Source: Dokdonella_A sp039926025
Lineage (GTDB): Bacteria; Pseudomonadota; Gammaproteobacteria; Xanthomonadales; Rhodanobacteraceae
Direction: 5' to 3'
NCBI GenBank assembly: GCA_039926025.1
Contig: JBDSXV010000197.1
Location: forward strand, 1-56,894
Length of the DNA stretch: 56,894 nucleotides
Shown here: in pieces, positions 44,641-52,205 of the stretch
Layout of the letters: the number at the start of each line of letters is the position of its first letter
Position numbering within the stretch: position 1 is the stretch's first letter
Translations under genes and position numbers: made by a program
The notes under the pieces: generated by a model
Told to the model about the DNA's origin: nothing
Seen by the model: the letters and a program-made list of their open reading frames with translations, nothing else
The model's database searches: none

Positions 44641-45002
44641 GCGGCTGATGCGCGGAAAGGCATCTTCAAACCGTCAGCGCCTTCGCGCGACTTTACATCA
44701 AGCGTAAACAATGGGTGCATCGCCTACGCTGCAGCTGGTGCCCAACTTTTCATGTCAGCGGTTAGAATACGAAACTGTGATTCTGGAATAATACTCCATC
44801 GGTTTCCGCCGATTTTTTGTAGCTGATACTCCCATTCGACTGTCTGCAGCCTGACCGGTCTCGCATGAACGCGACAAGTTGCAGCGTATACATGAGACTG
44901 ATGATGGAGCTCCCGGATCGCCAAGTCAAAAGCCGATCCAGATCGAGAAGCGCCCGGGCAAGAACGAATGCGAATGAATCGGTTGGCTTTGGCACTTACC
45001 TG
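44641..45002. other. Divergent upstream region of the glycan cluster with leader hairpin
   Basis: This region separates the FG-GAP gene from the glycan cluster. A short hairpin with ATCGG/CCGAT arms (44798-44802 and 44809-44813) runs into six Ts on the plus strand, resembling a weak intrinsic terminator or attenuator upstream of the membrane protein gene. The frame of that gene is open to 44865, but that segment encodes an Arg/Ser-rich run (KSRSRSRSARART) that may be leader rather than protein. Confidence 0.4.
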
Positions 45003-47048
45003 ATGACGAAAAGTAGGCTCCGCTTCTCGGGAGCGGATATCGACCGTACCGTTTCATTGGCACTGTTTGTAGCCGCCGTCGTCATGCTCGTATTTTACCT
45101 CGCTGTTACCTACCTATCGACGCTCAACTCAGACTCCGCGATGAAGCTTATGCTGGGTCAGGAGATGGCGCACCAATTCAGCTTGGTGCCCCGCGGCTGG
45201 GACTACGAAAACGATATCCCGATCATTTTTCCAAGCTTGATCGCTGCTGCCTTCGCAATGTTCGTCGTTCCGTCCTACCCCATGCATGTTGCCGTGGACA
45301 TCGTTGCAGCAGGCCTGCTCTTGTATGCCGCATATGCTGCGTCGCGCGCCGTAGGGATATCCGGACCTCTCCGTTGGTTCGCCCCGACCCTCATGGCGAG
45401 TGGCATATCGAAGGACTTCGCAGAATTCGTCTTTGGGCAGTCAGCCTATTCCGGATCGTTATTCGCCCTTTTCGTAATTGCCGGATGTGGCGCACGCTAC
45501 TTGTCAGCGCCGCCGGAGGTTCGCAATCATCTTTCGCGACGCTCCGACGCATTGGCAGTTGGGCTCATCATCTGCGCCGGGGTTGCCGGCGGCGCTCGAG
45601 GCCTCGCTGCCTATGCGTTGCCTACGCTCAGCGCTTTGCTGGCCAGCTATGTGTTTGCAAATCGTCAGGTCGATATCGTACGGCAACGTACGCGCGCGCT
45701 CCTGTTGACCTCCATCGCCGCTACTTGTGTCGGAGGCCTCTGCTTCCTATTTCTGCTGTCCCGCGTAAGCTTCCACAGCGGTTCCATACCGCATTCGTTG
45801 AGCGATGTATCGCACATTTCACACAATATCTGTACCTCTGCGAAAAACTGGCTCGCGCTGTTTGGGTCGCTTCCCGACAGCGTCATGCCTCTGAGCGGTT
45901 TGACGGCCATCCCCTACGCCGCCCGCTTTGCCTTCGCCCTCATCGCGTTCTTCCTACCGCTTGCTCTCTTGGTGCGCGTCCGCCAGATCGAATCGGCCTC
46001 ACTTCGTTTTCTCATTTTCTTGCATGTGTCACTGCTTGGAGCATTGGGGTCCGTATGCATCTTTACGGGCATGCTTGACCATGAGCCCAACGGAATTCCG
46101 AGATATTTTTCACCACTCTTGGCGACTTCATTTCTCATCTTCGGCCTGTGGCTGCAGACCTTTGGCGCGCGGAATTGGTTTCCCGCGGCTCGTATTGGAT
46201 GGGTCTGCGCGTTGGCCTTCCTAACGTTCTCTCCGCGCCTGCTGGTAGCACCGGCTTTCGCAGACTGGTCAAGACCGTCCCTTGGCCTCGCCACCAATCC
46301 GCGTACGCAAATAATTTCGGCACTGGAAAATGCCGGGCTGACGAATGGCTACGCATCATATTGGTCCGCCAATGCCATTACGGTCCTGAGTGGGGGGCGC
46401 ATATCGGCGCTGCCGATTCTTTTCGATGACAGCGGACTGCCGCGGCGACAGCACCACATGACGGCAGACAGATGGTTCGAGCAGCCGATGGGTGGTGCTC
46501 GCTTTTTTCTCCTGCTCGACCCGAGCGACAAGTCGTATGTCAATCGCGCTGCGTTGGAAAAGTTGCTCGGCCCGCCAATCGGCTCGCTGAATGCGGGAAA
46601 CTTCGAGGCAATTGTCTATCCAACCGCACAGCAAGAACGCCTCGGCTTTTCCGCTCCCAAGCAGCCGGTCGTCGTACCGAAGGCCCCAGCAACCTGCTCG
46701 GCTGCATACGAAGCGCTTGGAGGTCGCATGGAGCTCAAGCCCAACGCGTTCGGAAATCTGCGGGTGCGGGCAACAAACCGGTCTACCCTTGCTTGGTCTC
46801 CGGACTCATCTGGCAATTTTGGCCCAGGACTTCGCATAGATGATATGAAAGGTCTGGAAATCACAGAGCTACGCGCCCGGCTACCTCACACCGTCGCCGC
46901 AGGCGAAAGTGTTGTGCTCGACATACCGTTGCGAGCGCCGGAAGTCGGCGAATACACCGTAAAGTTCAGTTTCGTGATTGAAGGCTATGCCTGGTGTGGA
47001 AATCTGGGCGCCAATTGGGCTTCGGTTCCGCTGTCCGTCAAACCTTAA
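45003..47048 (+). CDS. Large multi-pass membrane protein (GT-C-like) with C-terminal Ig-like domain
   Basis: About 681 residues. After a basic start, some ten to twelve membrane helices run to about residue 430 (first VSLALFVAAVVMLVFYLAV). Between the first helices lies a periplasmic-type loop with NSDSAMKLMLGQEMAHQ. A soluble part follows, and a C-terminal beta domain (about 585-681) with RVRATNRSTLAWSP, LPHTVAAGESVVLDIPLRAP and GEYTVKFSFVIEGYAWC. The overall design fits a GT-C-type transferase or polymer-handling protein, but no DxD/ExD motif is certain. Start is uncertain: the frame opens at 44865. It is followed by a small transporter gene after 11 bp. Confidence 0.7.
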   Translation: MTKSRLRFSGADIDRTVSLALFVAAVVMLVFYLAVTYLSTLNSDSAMKLMLGQEMAHQFSLVPRGWDYENDIPIIFPSLIAAAFAMFVVPSYPMHVAVDIVAAGLLLYAAYAASRAVGISGPLRWFAPTLMASGISKDFAEFVFGQSAYSGSLFALFVIAGCGARYLSAPPEVRNHLSRRSDALAVGLIICAGVAGGARGLAAYALPTLSALLASYVFANRQVDIVRQRTRALLLTSIAATCVGGLCFLFLLSRVSFHSGSIPHSLSDVSHISHNICTSAKNWLALFGSLPDSVMPLSGLTAIPYAARFAFALIAFFLPLALLVRVRQIESASLRFLIFLHVSLLGALGSVCIFTGMLDHEPNGIPRYFSPLLATSFLIFGLWLQTFGARNWFPAARIGWVCALAFLTFSPRLLVAPAFADWSRPSLGLATNPRTQIISALENAGLTNGYASYWSANAITVLSGGRISALPILFDDSGLPRRQHHMTADRWFEQPMGGARFFLLLDPSDKSYVNRAALEKLLGPPIGSLNAGNFEAIVYPTAQQERLGFSAPKQPVVVPKAPATCSAAYEALGGRMELKPNAFGNLRVRATNRSTLAWSPDSSGNFGPGLRIDDMKGLEITELRARLPHTVAAGESVVLDIPLRAPEVGEYTVKFSFVIEGYAWCGNLGANWASVPLSVKP

Positions 47049-47059
47049 GGATTTTTCCC

Positions 47060-47434
47060 ATGCGCTGGCTGCAGCAGCATACGTTTATTTTGCTCTGCGT
47101 TTTCTTCACGGTCAGCAGTCAGCTGATCATGCGTTGGCGCGTGGGCTCTGCCGGAGCGCTGCCGGCGGAAACGTCCGAACGCTTCGCGTTCATCCTCTCG
47201 TTGCTCATGACACCATGGGTGTGGGTGTCCATCGCCTTCACGTTCTTGGGTGGAGTAAGTTGGATGCTTGCACTGACACGCTTTGAATTGACTTATGCAT
47301 TCCCGTTCACCGGCGCAAGCTTCATCATCATGCTGTTTGCCGGCTCGTTGGTTTTCGGAGAGCATGTTGGCGCAGCACGGATCGCCGGGACCTTGCTGGT
47401 GCTTTTCGGCCTCATCGTTGTTGTCAGGTCCTGA
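47060..47434 (+). CDS. Small EamA/SMR-type transporter (ArnE/ArnF-like)
   Basis: 124 residues, four membrane helices, the size and pattern of ArnE/ArnF and small multidrug-resistance proteins. The conserved stretches are TFLGGVSWMLALTRFELTYA, PFTGASFIIMLFAGSLVFGE and RIAGTLLVLFGLIVVV. ArnE/ArnF flip undecaprenyl-phosphate-linked aminoarabinose. Here, between a GT-C-like protein and a glycan cluster that includes a GtrB/ArnC-like glycosyltransferase, flipping of a lipid-linked sugar is a reasonable inference. ATG 47060 lies 11 bp after the preceding stop. Confidence 0.8.
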   Translation: MRWLQQHTFILLCVFFTVSSQLIMRWRVGSAGALPAETSERFAFILSLLMTPWVWVSIAFTFLGGVSWMLALTRFELTYAFPFTGASFIIMLFAGSLVFGEHVGAARIAGTLLVLFGLIVVVRS

Positions 47435-47437
47435 CCC

Positions 47438-48058
47438 ATGACGCAGATCACGACCGGATTGCGTTCGCTACTGTCACTGCCCAGCGCTTACAGCCTGACT
47501 CAAAACCTGTTCGGCGCCGAGCGTGCGCGCGCAGTCCTCGCTCGCGAGTACGCGCGACCGGAACCGGGGCAGTGTCTGTTAGACATCGGCTGTGGGACGG
47601 CACAGATCCTGCCGCACCTTCCAGCAAGCGTGAGATACGTGGGCGTCGACCTCAGCCAGCCCTACATCGACGCGGCGCGAACCACCCACGGCGATCGCGG
47701 TGAGTTCCATTGCGTCGATGTCAGCAGCGTCGATCGAAACATGTTCCGCGATTTCGACATCGTAATGGCAACCGGACTGCTTCATCACCTCGATGATGAC
47801 CCTGCCCGCGACATGTTCAGGATTGCGCACGCCGCGTTGCGCCCGAACGGCCGGTTGATCACGTTCGACGGGTGCTTTGCACCGCATCAGTCCGCTGCTG
47901 CACGGTTCATCATTGCCCGCGATCGCGGGCGCAATGTGCGGACAGCAGAACAGTACGTCGCGCTCGCGCGCGATGTTTTCCGCGAAGTGCGTGTCGATAT
48001 CCGCGATGACCTGCTGCGCATTCCCTACACGCATGCGATCCTTGAATGCTCGCGCTGA
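47438..48058 (+). CDS. SAM-dependent methyltransferase
   Basis: 206-residue class I methyltransferase. Motif I is CLLDIGCGTAQILPHLP, motif II is VRYVGVDLSQPYIDAA, and the segment DIVMATGLLHHLDDD with AALRPNGRLITFDG completes the core. The substrate is unknown. It starts three bases after the transporter gene and probably acts on a sugar or lipid intermediate of the same cluster. Confidence 0.85.
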   Translation: MTQITTGLRSLLSLPSAYSLTQNLFGAERARAVLAREYARPEPGQCLLDIGCGTAQILPHLPASVRYVGVDLSQPYIDAARTTHGDRGEFHCVDVSSVDRNMFRDFDIVMATGLLHHLDDDPARDMFRIAHAALRPNGRLITFDGCFAPHQSAAARFIIARDRGRNVRTAEQYVALARDVFREVRVDIRDDLLRIPYTHAILECSR

Positions 48059-48083
48059 GACCTCATAGCCGTTCAACTACCTG

Positions 48084-48863
48084 ATGATCGATACCGAGAA
48101 ATCGTCCCGTAAATCATTCGACCCTGCGCACTTCTCGCGGCTCTACGAGCTGGAAGCGCGCAGCTTCTGGTTTCGTGGCCGCAGTGACCTGATTGACTGG
48201 GCGTTCGGCCGCTACTTCTCCTCCGCCCGGAATTTCCTCGAGATCGGCTGCGGAACAGGCTATGTACTCAATCGTCTGCATGCTGCGTATCCGTCATTGA
48301 CACTTAGCGGCAGCGAACTGTTCGAAGAGGGGCTTGACTATGCCCGCCAACGCCTGGGCAACGCCGCAACATTTCACCAGCTGGACGCAACGAATTTGCC
48401 GTTTCGGGAAGAATATGACGCGATCGGCGCATTTGACGTCATCGAGCATATTGAAGACGACGCGCGCGTGCTCGCCAACCTGCACGCCGCGCTGCGCCCC
48501 GGCGGCGGCCTTTTGATTACGGTGCCGCAGCACGAGTGGCTTTGGAGCGACACCGACGTCGCCGCGTGCCACGTGCGCCGCTATGTTCGCAGCGACCTGC
48601 TGGTCAAGCTCGCAGCTGCGGGATTTGAAGTCTTGCGCACCACGTCATTCGTGTCGTTGCTGCTGCCTGCAATGATGTTGGCGCGCAGGCGAACGCGTGA
48701 GGGGCTTGCGGAAGTCGAAGCTGAACTCGACTTGCCTGCGGCGCTCAATGCGATAGGCGCCGCGACGCTTCGGGTGGAGTCGATATTGATTCGCTTGGGC
48801 ATCAACCTCCCTGCCGGCGGGTCATTGCTCGTCGTCGCCAGAAGACTACCTGCAATCGGCTAG
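48084..48863 (+). CDS. SAM-dependent methyltransferase
   Basis: 259-residue class I methyltransferase of the Methyltransf_23 type. Motif I is FLEIGCGTGYVLNRLHAAYP, followed by GSELFEEGLDYARQRLG, the acidic loop AIGAFDVIEHIEDD and LRPGGGLLITVPQH. A hydrophobic segment near residues 185-205 (TTSFVSLLLPAMMLARR) may touch the membrane, as in methyltransferases acting on lipid-linked substrates. It lies 25 bp after the preceding methyltransferase gene. Confidence 0.85.
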   Translation: MIDTEKSSRKSFDPAHFSRLYELEARSFWFRGRSDLIDWAFGRYFSSARNFLEIGCGTGYVLNRLHAAYPSLTLSGSELFEEGLDYARQRLGNAATFHQLDATNLPFREEYDAIGAFDVIEHIEDDARVLANLHAALRPGGGLLITVPQHEWLWSDTDVAACHVRRYVRSDLLVKLAAAGFEVLRTTSFVSLLLPAMMLARRRTREGLAEVEAELDLPAALNAIGAATLRVESILIRLGINLPAGGSLLVVARRLPAIG

Positions 48864-48906
48864 CCGACTCCAGTACGGCATCCGGCACAAAGGACCAAAC
48901 GACCTG

Positions 48907-50043
48907 ATGAGTCACGACAAGATTCCATTCAACCGTCCGTACATGACCGGAAAGGAACTCGGCTACATCGCCGAGGCGCATGCGAACGGTCATTTGTCCG
49001 GCGATGGTCCCTTCACTCGTCGATGCAACGCGTGGCTCGAACAAGCAACCGGCGCCCACAGGGCCCTGCTGACGCATTCCTGCACAGCGGCGCTCGAGAT
49101 GGCGGCACTCCTTGCCAATCTCGAACCCGGCGACGAAGTGATCATGCCATCGTTCACATTCGTGTCCACTGCAAATGCATTTGTGCTGCGCGGTGCTGTG
49201 CCGGTGTTTGTGGATGTCAGGGCGGATACGCTGAATATCGACGAAGCGCTTATCGAAGCGGCGATCACCTCGCGCACGCGCGCGATCTGCGTCGTGCACT
49301 ATGCTGGCGTCGCGTGCGAGATGGATCCGATCAATGCGCTGGCTGAATGCCATGGACTGCTGGTGATCGAGGATGCGGCGCAAGGCATCATGGCGGCCTA
49401 CAAGGGCCGCCCGCTTGGTTCGCTCGGTCATCTCGCTGCGCTCAGTTTTCATGAAACGAAAAACCTGATCTCAGGCGAAGGTGGCGCGCTGCTGATCAAC
49501 GATGAGCGTTTTGCCGAACGAGCAGAGATCATCCGCGAGAAAGGCACCAATCGTTCGCAGTTTTTTCGCGGCCAGGTTGACAAGTACACCTGGGTCGATG
49601 TCGGTTCGTCCTATTTGCCGGGCGAAATCGTGGCGGCATTCCTTGCTGCGCAGATAGAAGATGCCGAACGCATCACCAACGAACGTCTCGCAATCTGGGA
49701 TCGCTATCACGCCGCATTTGCGGACCTGGAGGCCGCAGAAAAGCTGCGACGCCCGATCATCCCGGCGCATTGCCGGCACAATGCTCATATGTACTATCTG
49801 CTGTTGCCGGATCTCGGTTCGCGGTCGCTTCTTATTGATGCGCTCAGGAGCGCAGGCATCCAGCCGGTCTTCCACTATATTCCGCTGCACAGCTCACCCG
49901 CGGGAAAACGCTACGCTCGGACAAGCGGAATGCTCGGCGTTACCGACCGCGTGAGCGACTGCCTAGTCCGGCTGCCCTTCTGGCTCGGGGGCATGGACCA
50001 ACAGCGCGTGATTGAAGCTATCGAGGGATTCCTGCGCCGATGA
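48907..50043 (+). CDS. wecE: dTDP-4-amino-4,6-dideoxygalactose transaminase (WecE/RffA-like)
   Basis: 378-residue PLP-dependent sugar aminotransferase of the DegT/DnrJ family. It is very close to E. coli WecE by memory: LEMAALLANLEPGDEVIMPS, FTFVSTANAFVLRGAVPVF, GVACEMDPINALAECH, the PLP-lysine region LSFHETKNLISGEGGALLIN, and IIREKGTNRSQFFRGQVDKY. WecE turns dTDP-4-keto-6-deoxyglucose into dTDP-4-amino-4,6-dideoxygalactose. No rmlA/rmlB lie in the window, so the keto-sugar must come from elsewhere. It overlaps the following glycosyltransferase gene (ATGA). Confidence 0.93.
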   Translation: MSHDKIPFNRPYMTGKELGYIAEAHANGHLSGDGPFTRRCNAWLEQATGAHRALLTHSCTAALEMAALLANLEPGDEVIMPSFTFVSTANAFVLRGAVPVFVDVRADTLNIDEALIEAAITSRTRAICVVHYAGVACEMDPINALAECHGLLVIEDAAQGIMAAYKGRPLGSLGHLAALSFHETKNLISGEGGALLINDERFAERAEIIREKGTNRSQFFRGQVDKYTWVDVGSSYLPGEIVAAFLAAQIEDAERITNERLAIWDRYHAAFADLEAAEKLRRPIIPAHCRHNAHMYYLLLPDLGSRSLLIDALRSAGIQPVFHYIPLHSSPAGKRYARTSGMLGVTDRVSDCLVRLPFWLGGMDQQRVIEAIEGFLRR

Positions 50044-50993
50044 CGTCTGCCGCTACGCCAATGGTTTCGGTCGTCAGCCCGGTCTACTGCTGTGCAGGCT
50101 GCCTGCGCGAACTCTGCGCCCGTCTGACCACAACGCTCGCATCCATTGCCGCCGATTACGAAATCGTGCTGGTCGACGATGCAAGTCCCGACGAAGCGTG
50201 GTCAGTCCTGCGCGACCTCAGCGCAAGCGATCCGCGGATCAAGGCATTGAGGCTTTCGCGCAATTTCGGCCAGCACTATGCAATAGCGGCAGGTTTGGCC
50301 AGCACTCGTGGGAGCTGGGTTGTGGTGATGGATTGCGACCTGCAGGACAGGCCTGAAGAAATCGCAGCCCTACTGGCGAAGGCGCGCAGCGAAAACTACG
50401 ACGCCGTGTTCGGCAAGCGAGTCACACGAAAAGATGGCTGGGGCAAGCGTTTCACTTCGCGTGCGTTCTATGCCGTGCTCAACTATCTGACCGGTGCGCA
50501 GCACGACGCTGAGACTGCGAATTTTGGCGTGTTCAGTCGCACCCTGGTCGACGTCATCAATCGCATGCCCGAGCAGTCGCGCTGCTTTCCACTGATGGTC
50601 AAATGGACCGGCATGAAGATCGGAACGCTCGCGGTTGATCACGATTCACGCGCGATCGGGCGGTCGTCCTACAGCCTGCGCAAGCGCATCCGCCTCGCCA
50701 TCGACATCGTGCTTTCCTATTCGGACAAACCGCTGCGGCTGGTCGCCAAACTCGGTATCGGGTTTGCCTTCCTGGCAATGCTGATTGCGTGCCTTGGCGT
50801 ATACCGTTACACCGTGGGCGACGTCCAGGTCGCCGGCTATACCAGCATCATCGCCTCCATGTGGCTACTGTCCGGGATCATCCTGTTCTGCCTGGGTGTA
50901 ATCGGACTCTATGTCGGCCGGATCTTCGAGAACGTGAAGGGGCGGCCGCACTACATCGTGCGCGAATCGCTCAACGTCGACCAACCCAGCTGA
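50040..50993 (+). CDS. GtrB/ArnC-type polyprenyl-phosphate glycosyltransferase
   Basis: 317-residue family-2 glycosyltransferase. The nucleotide-sugar site shows YEIVLVDDASPDEAW and the DXD region VVVMDCDLQDRPEEIAAL (about residues 94-111). The RNFGQHYAIAAGLAST segment is typical of DPM1/GtrB enzymes. Two C-terminal membrane helices (about 238-258 and 270-296) complete the GtrB/ArnC layout. Such enzymes move a sugar from its nucleotide to undecaprenyl phosphate on the cytoplasmic face. With WecE before and an acyltransferase after it, the sugar may be a 4-amido-4,6-dideoxyhexose; that is inference. Confidence 0.9.
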   Translation: MTSAATPMVSVVSPVYCCAGCLRELCARLTTTLASIAADYEIVLVDDASPDEAWSVLRDLSASDPRIKALRLSRNFGQHYAIAAGLASTRGSWVVVMDCDLQDRPEEIAALLAKARSENYDAVFGKRVTRKDGWGKRFTSRAFYAVLNYLTGAQHDAETANFGVFSRTLVDVINRMPEQSRCFPLMVKWTGMKIGTLAVDHDSRAIGRSSYSLRKRIRLAIDIVLSYSDKPLRLVAKLGIGFAFLAMLIACLGVYRYTVGDVQVAGYTSIIASMWLLSGIILFCLGVIGLYVGRIFENVKGRPHYIVRESLNVDQPS

Positions 50994-51009
50994 AGGAATC
51001 GGTGCATCG

Positions 51010-52137
51010 ATGAAGCCAGAATTTTCCGAGCTGGAGAGCAAGCGTTTCGATTTGCGCGTATTCCGTGCCTCCAGCGACGACCTCGACGAGCGCGCACTGT
51101 TCCAGTCGCTGCTCGAACAGCGCGCCGACCTGCTGATCCTGAGATTGCCGTCGCCCGCTGGAAAAGCGGCGGCTCGCATGAATCGATTCGGCGTCGAGGT
51201 CACACACGCGGATACGCTCGTCTACTACGACGTCGATCTTGCCGCGTACGAACCCAAGCCGCTGCGCAACCCGAACATCAGCTTCGTCGAGGCGACCAAC
51301 GCGGACGTCACGACGCTCGATACATTGGTCGACGAAATTTTCATTGACTACAAGAGTCACTATCACGCCAGTCCCTTGCTGCCACCTGCGCAGATCCTTG
51401 CCGGCTACAAGGAATGGGCACGAAATCACATCGCAAACTTCGATCACCGACACATCACGTGGATCGTGCGCGATGGTACCCGCTTGCTGGGGTTTTGTTG
51501 TTGTGCGTTCGACACGGCAAACGCTGAATCCGAGGGCGTGCTGTACGGGATTCTTCCAGACGCCGCCGGCGGCGGCCTCTACGGCGACATGATTCGTTAC
51601 ACGCAAGCGCACTTCAAGGCGAACGGCTTTCGCCACATGAAGGTCTCCACGCAGGTGCACAACTACGCCGTGCAGAAGGTCTGGACGCGCGAGGGTTTCT
51701 CAATGAAACAGGCGCTCGATACGTTTCATGTGACCTGCCTGTTCAACCGATCGATGATCGAGCCCGTCATTGAGCCGCTGATGGTGGAGCCGGCGGACGT
51801 AGCGCGCTATGCCGAACTCAGTGGCGATTTCAATCCCGTGCACTTTGACGATGATGCCGCACGTGCTGGCGGATTTTCTGGGCGCATCAGCCATGGAATG
51901 CTCTACGCGAACTGGCTGTCGCGACACTTCGGCACGGTGGTGCCGGGCAATGGCACGATTTTCCTGAAGAACACGATAGTCTTCATGAAACCGGTATATC
52001 CGGGCGTGGGACACCACATTTTTCTCCGTTTTCCTGTTGTGCAGAAAAATGGATTCCACAAAGCGGTTTCCGAACTTCGCGACGCTGAAGGAGAAGTCTG
52101 CGCCATCGCGTTCTGTGACCTCATCCGCCGCACCTAG
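51010..52137 (+). CDS. GNAT acyltransferase-MaoC hydratase fusion
   Basis: 375 residues, two enzyme domains in one chain. The N-terminal two thirds (about 90-240) look like a GNAT N-acyltransferase of the WecD type: HITWIVRDGTRLLGFCC, then GGGLYGDMIRYTQAHFK and MKVSTQVHNYAVQKVWTREG. The C-terminal part (about 255-375) is a MaoC hot-dog domain with YAELSGDFNPVHFDDDAA, the D-x4-H catalytic pair of R-specific enoyl-CoA hydratases (Asp273, His278), and GFSGRISHGML. It lies 16 bp after the glycosyltransferase gene. A role in N-acylating the WecE product with a 3-hydroxyacyl group is proposed under findings. Confidence 0.85.
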   Translation: MKPEFSELESKRFDLRVFRASSDDLDERALFQSLLEQRADLLILRLPSPAGKAAARMNRFGVEVTHADTLVYYDVDLAAYEPKPLRNPNISFVEATNADVTTLDTLVDEIFIDYKSHYHASPLLPPAQILAGYKEWARNHIANFDHRHITWIVRDGTRLLGFCCCAFDTANAESEGVLYGILPDAAGGGLYGDMIRYTQAHFKANGFRHMKVSTQVHNYAVQKVWTREGFSMKQALDTFHVTCLFNRSMIEPVIEPLMVEPADVARYAELSGDFNPVHFDDDAARAGGFSGRISHGMLYANWLSRHFGTVVPGNGTIFLKNTIVFMKPVYPGVGHHIFLRFPVVQKNGFHKAVSELRDAEGEVCAIAFCDLIRRT

Positions 52138-52205
52138 TGCCGCGGGTGTACTTTTGACGCTGCATTGCTTGCAGATCGGGGCTGCCTTTGCATAGCGCGA
52201 CATAG

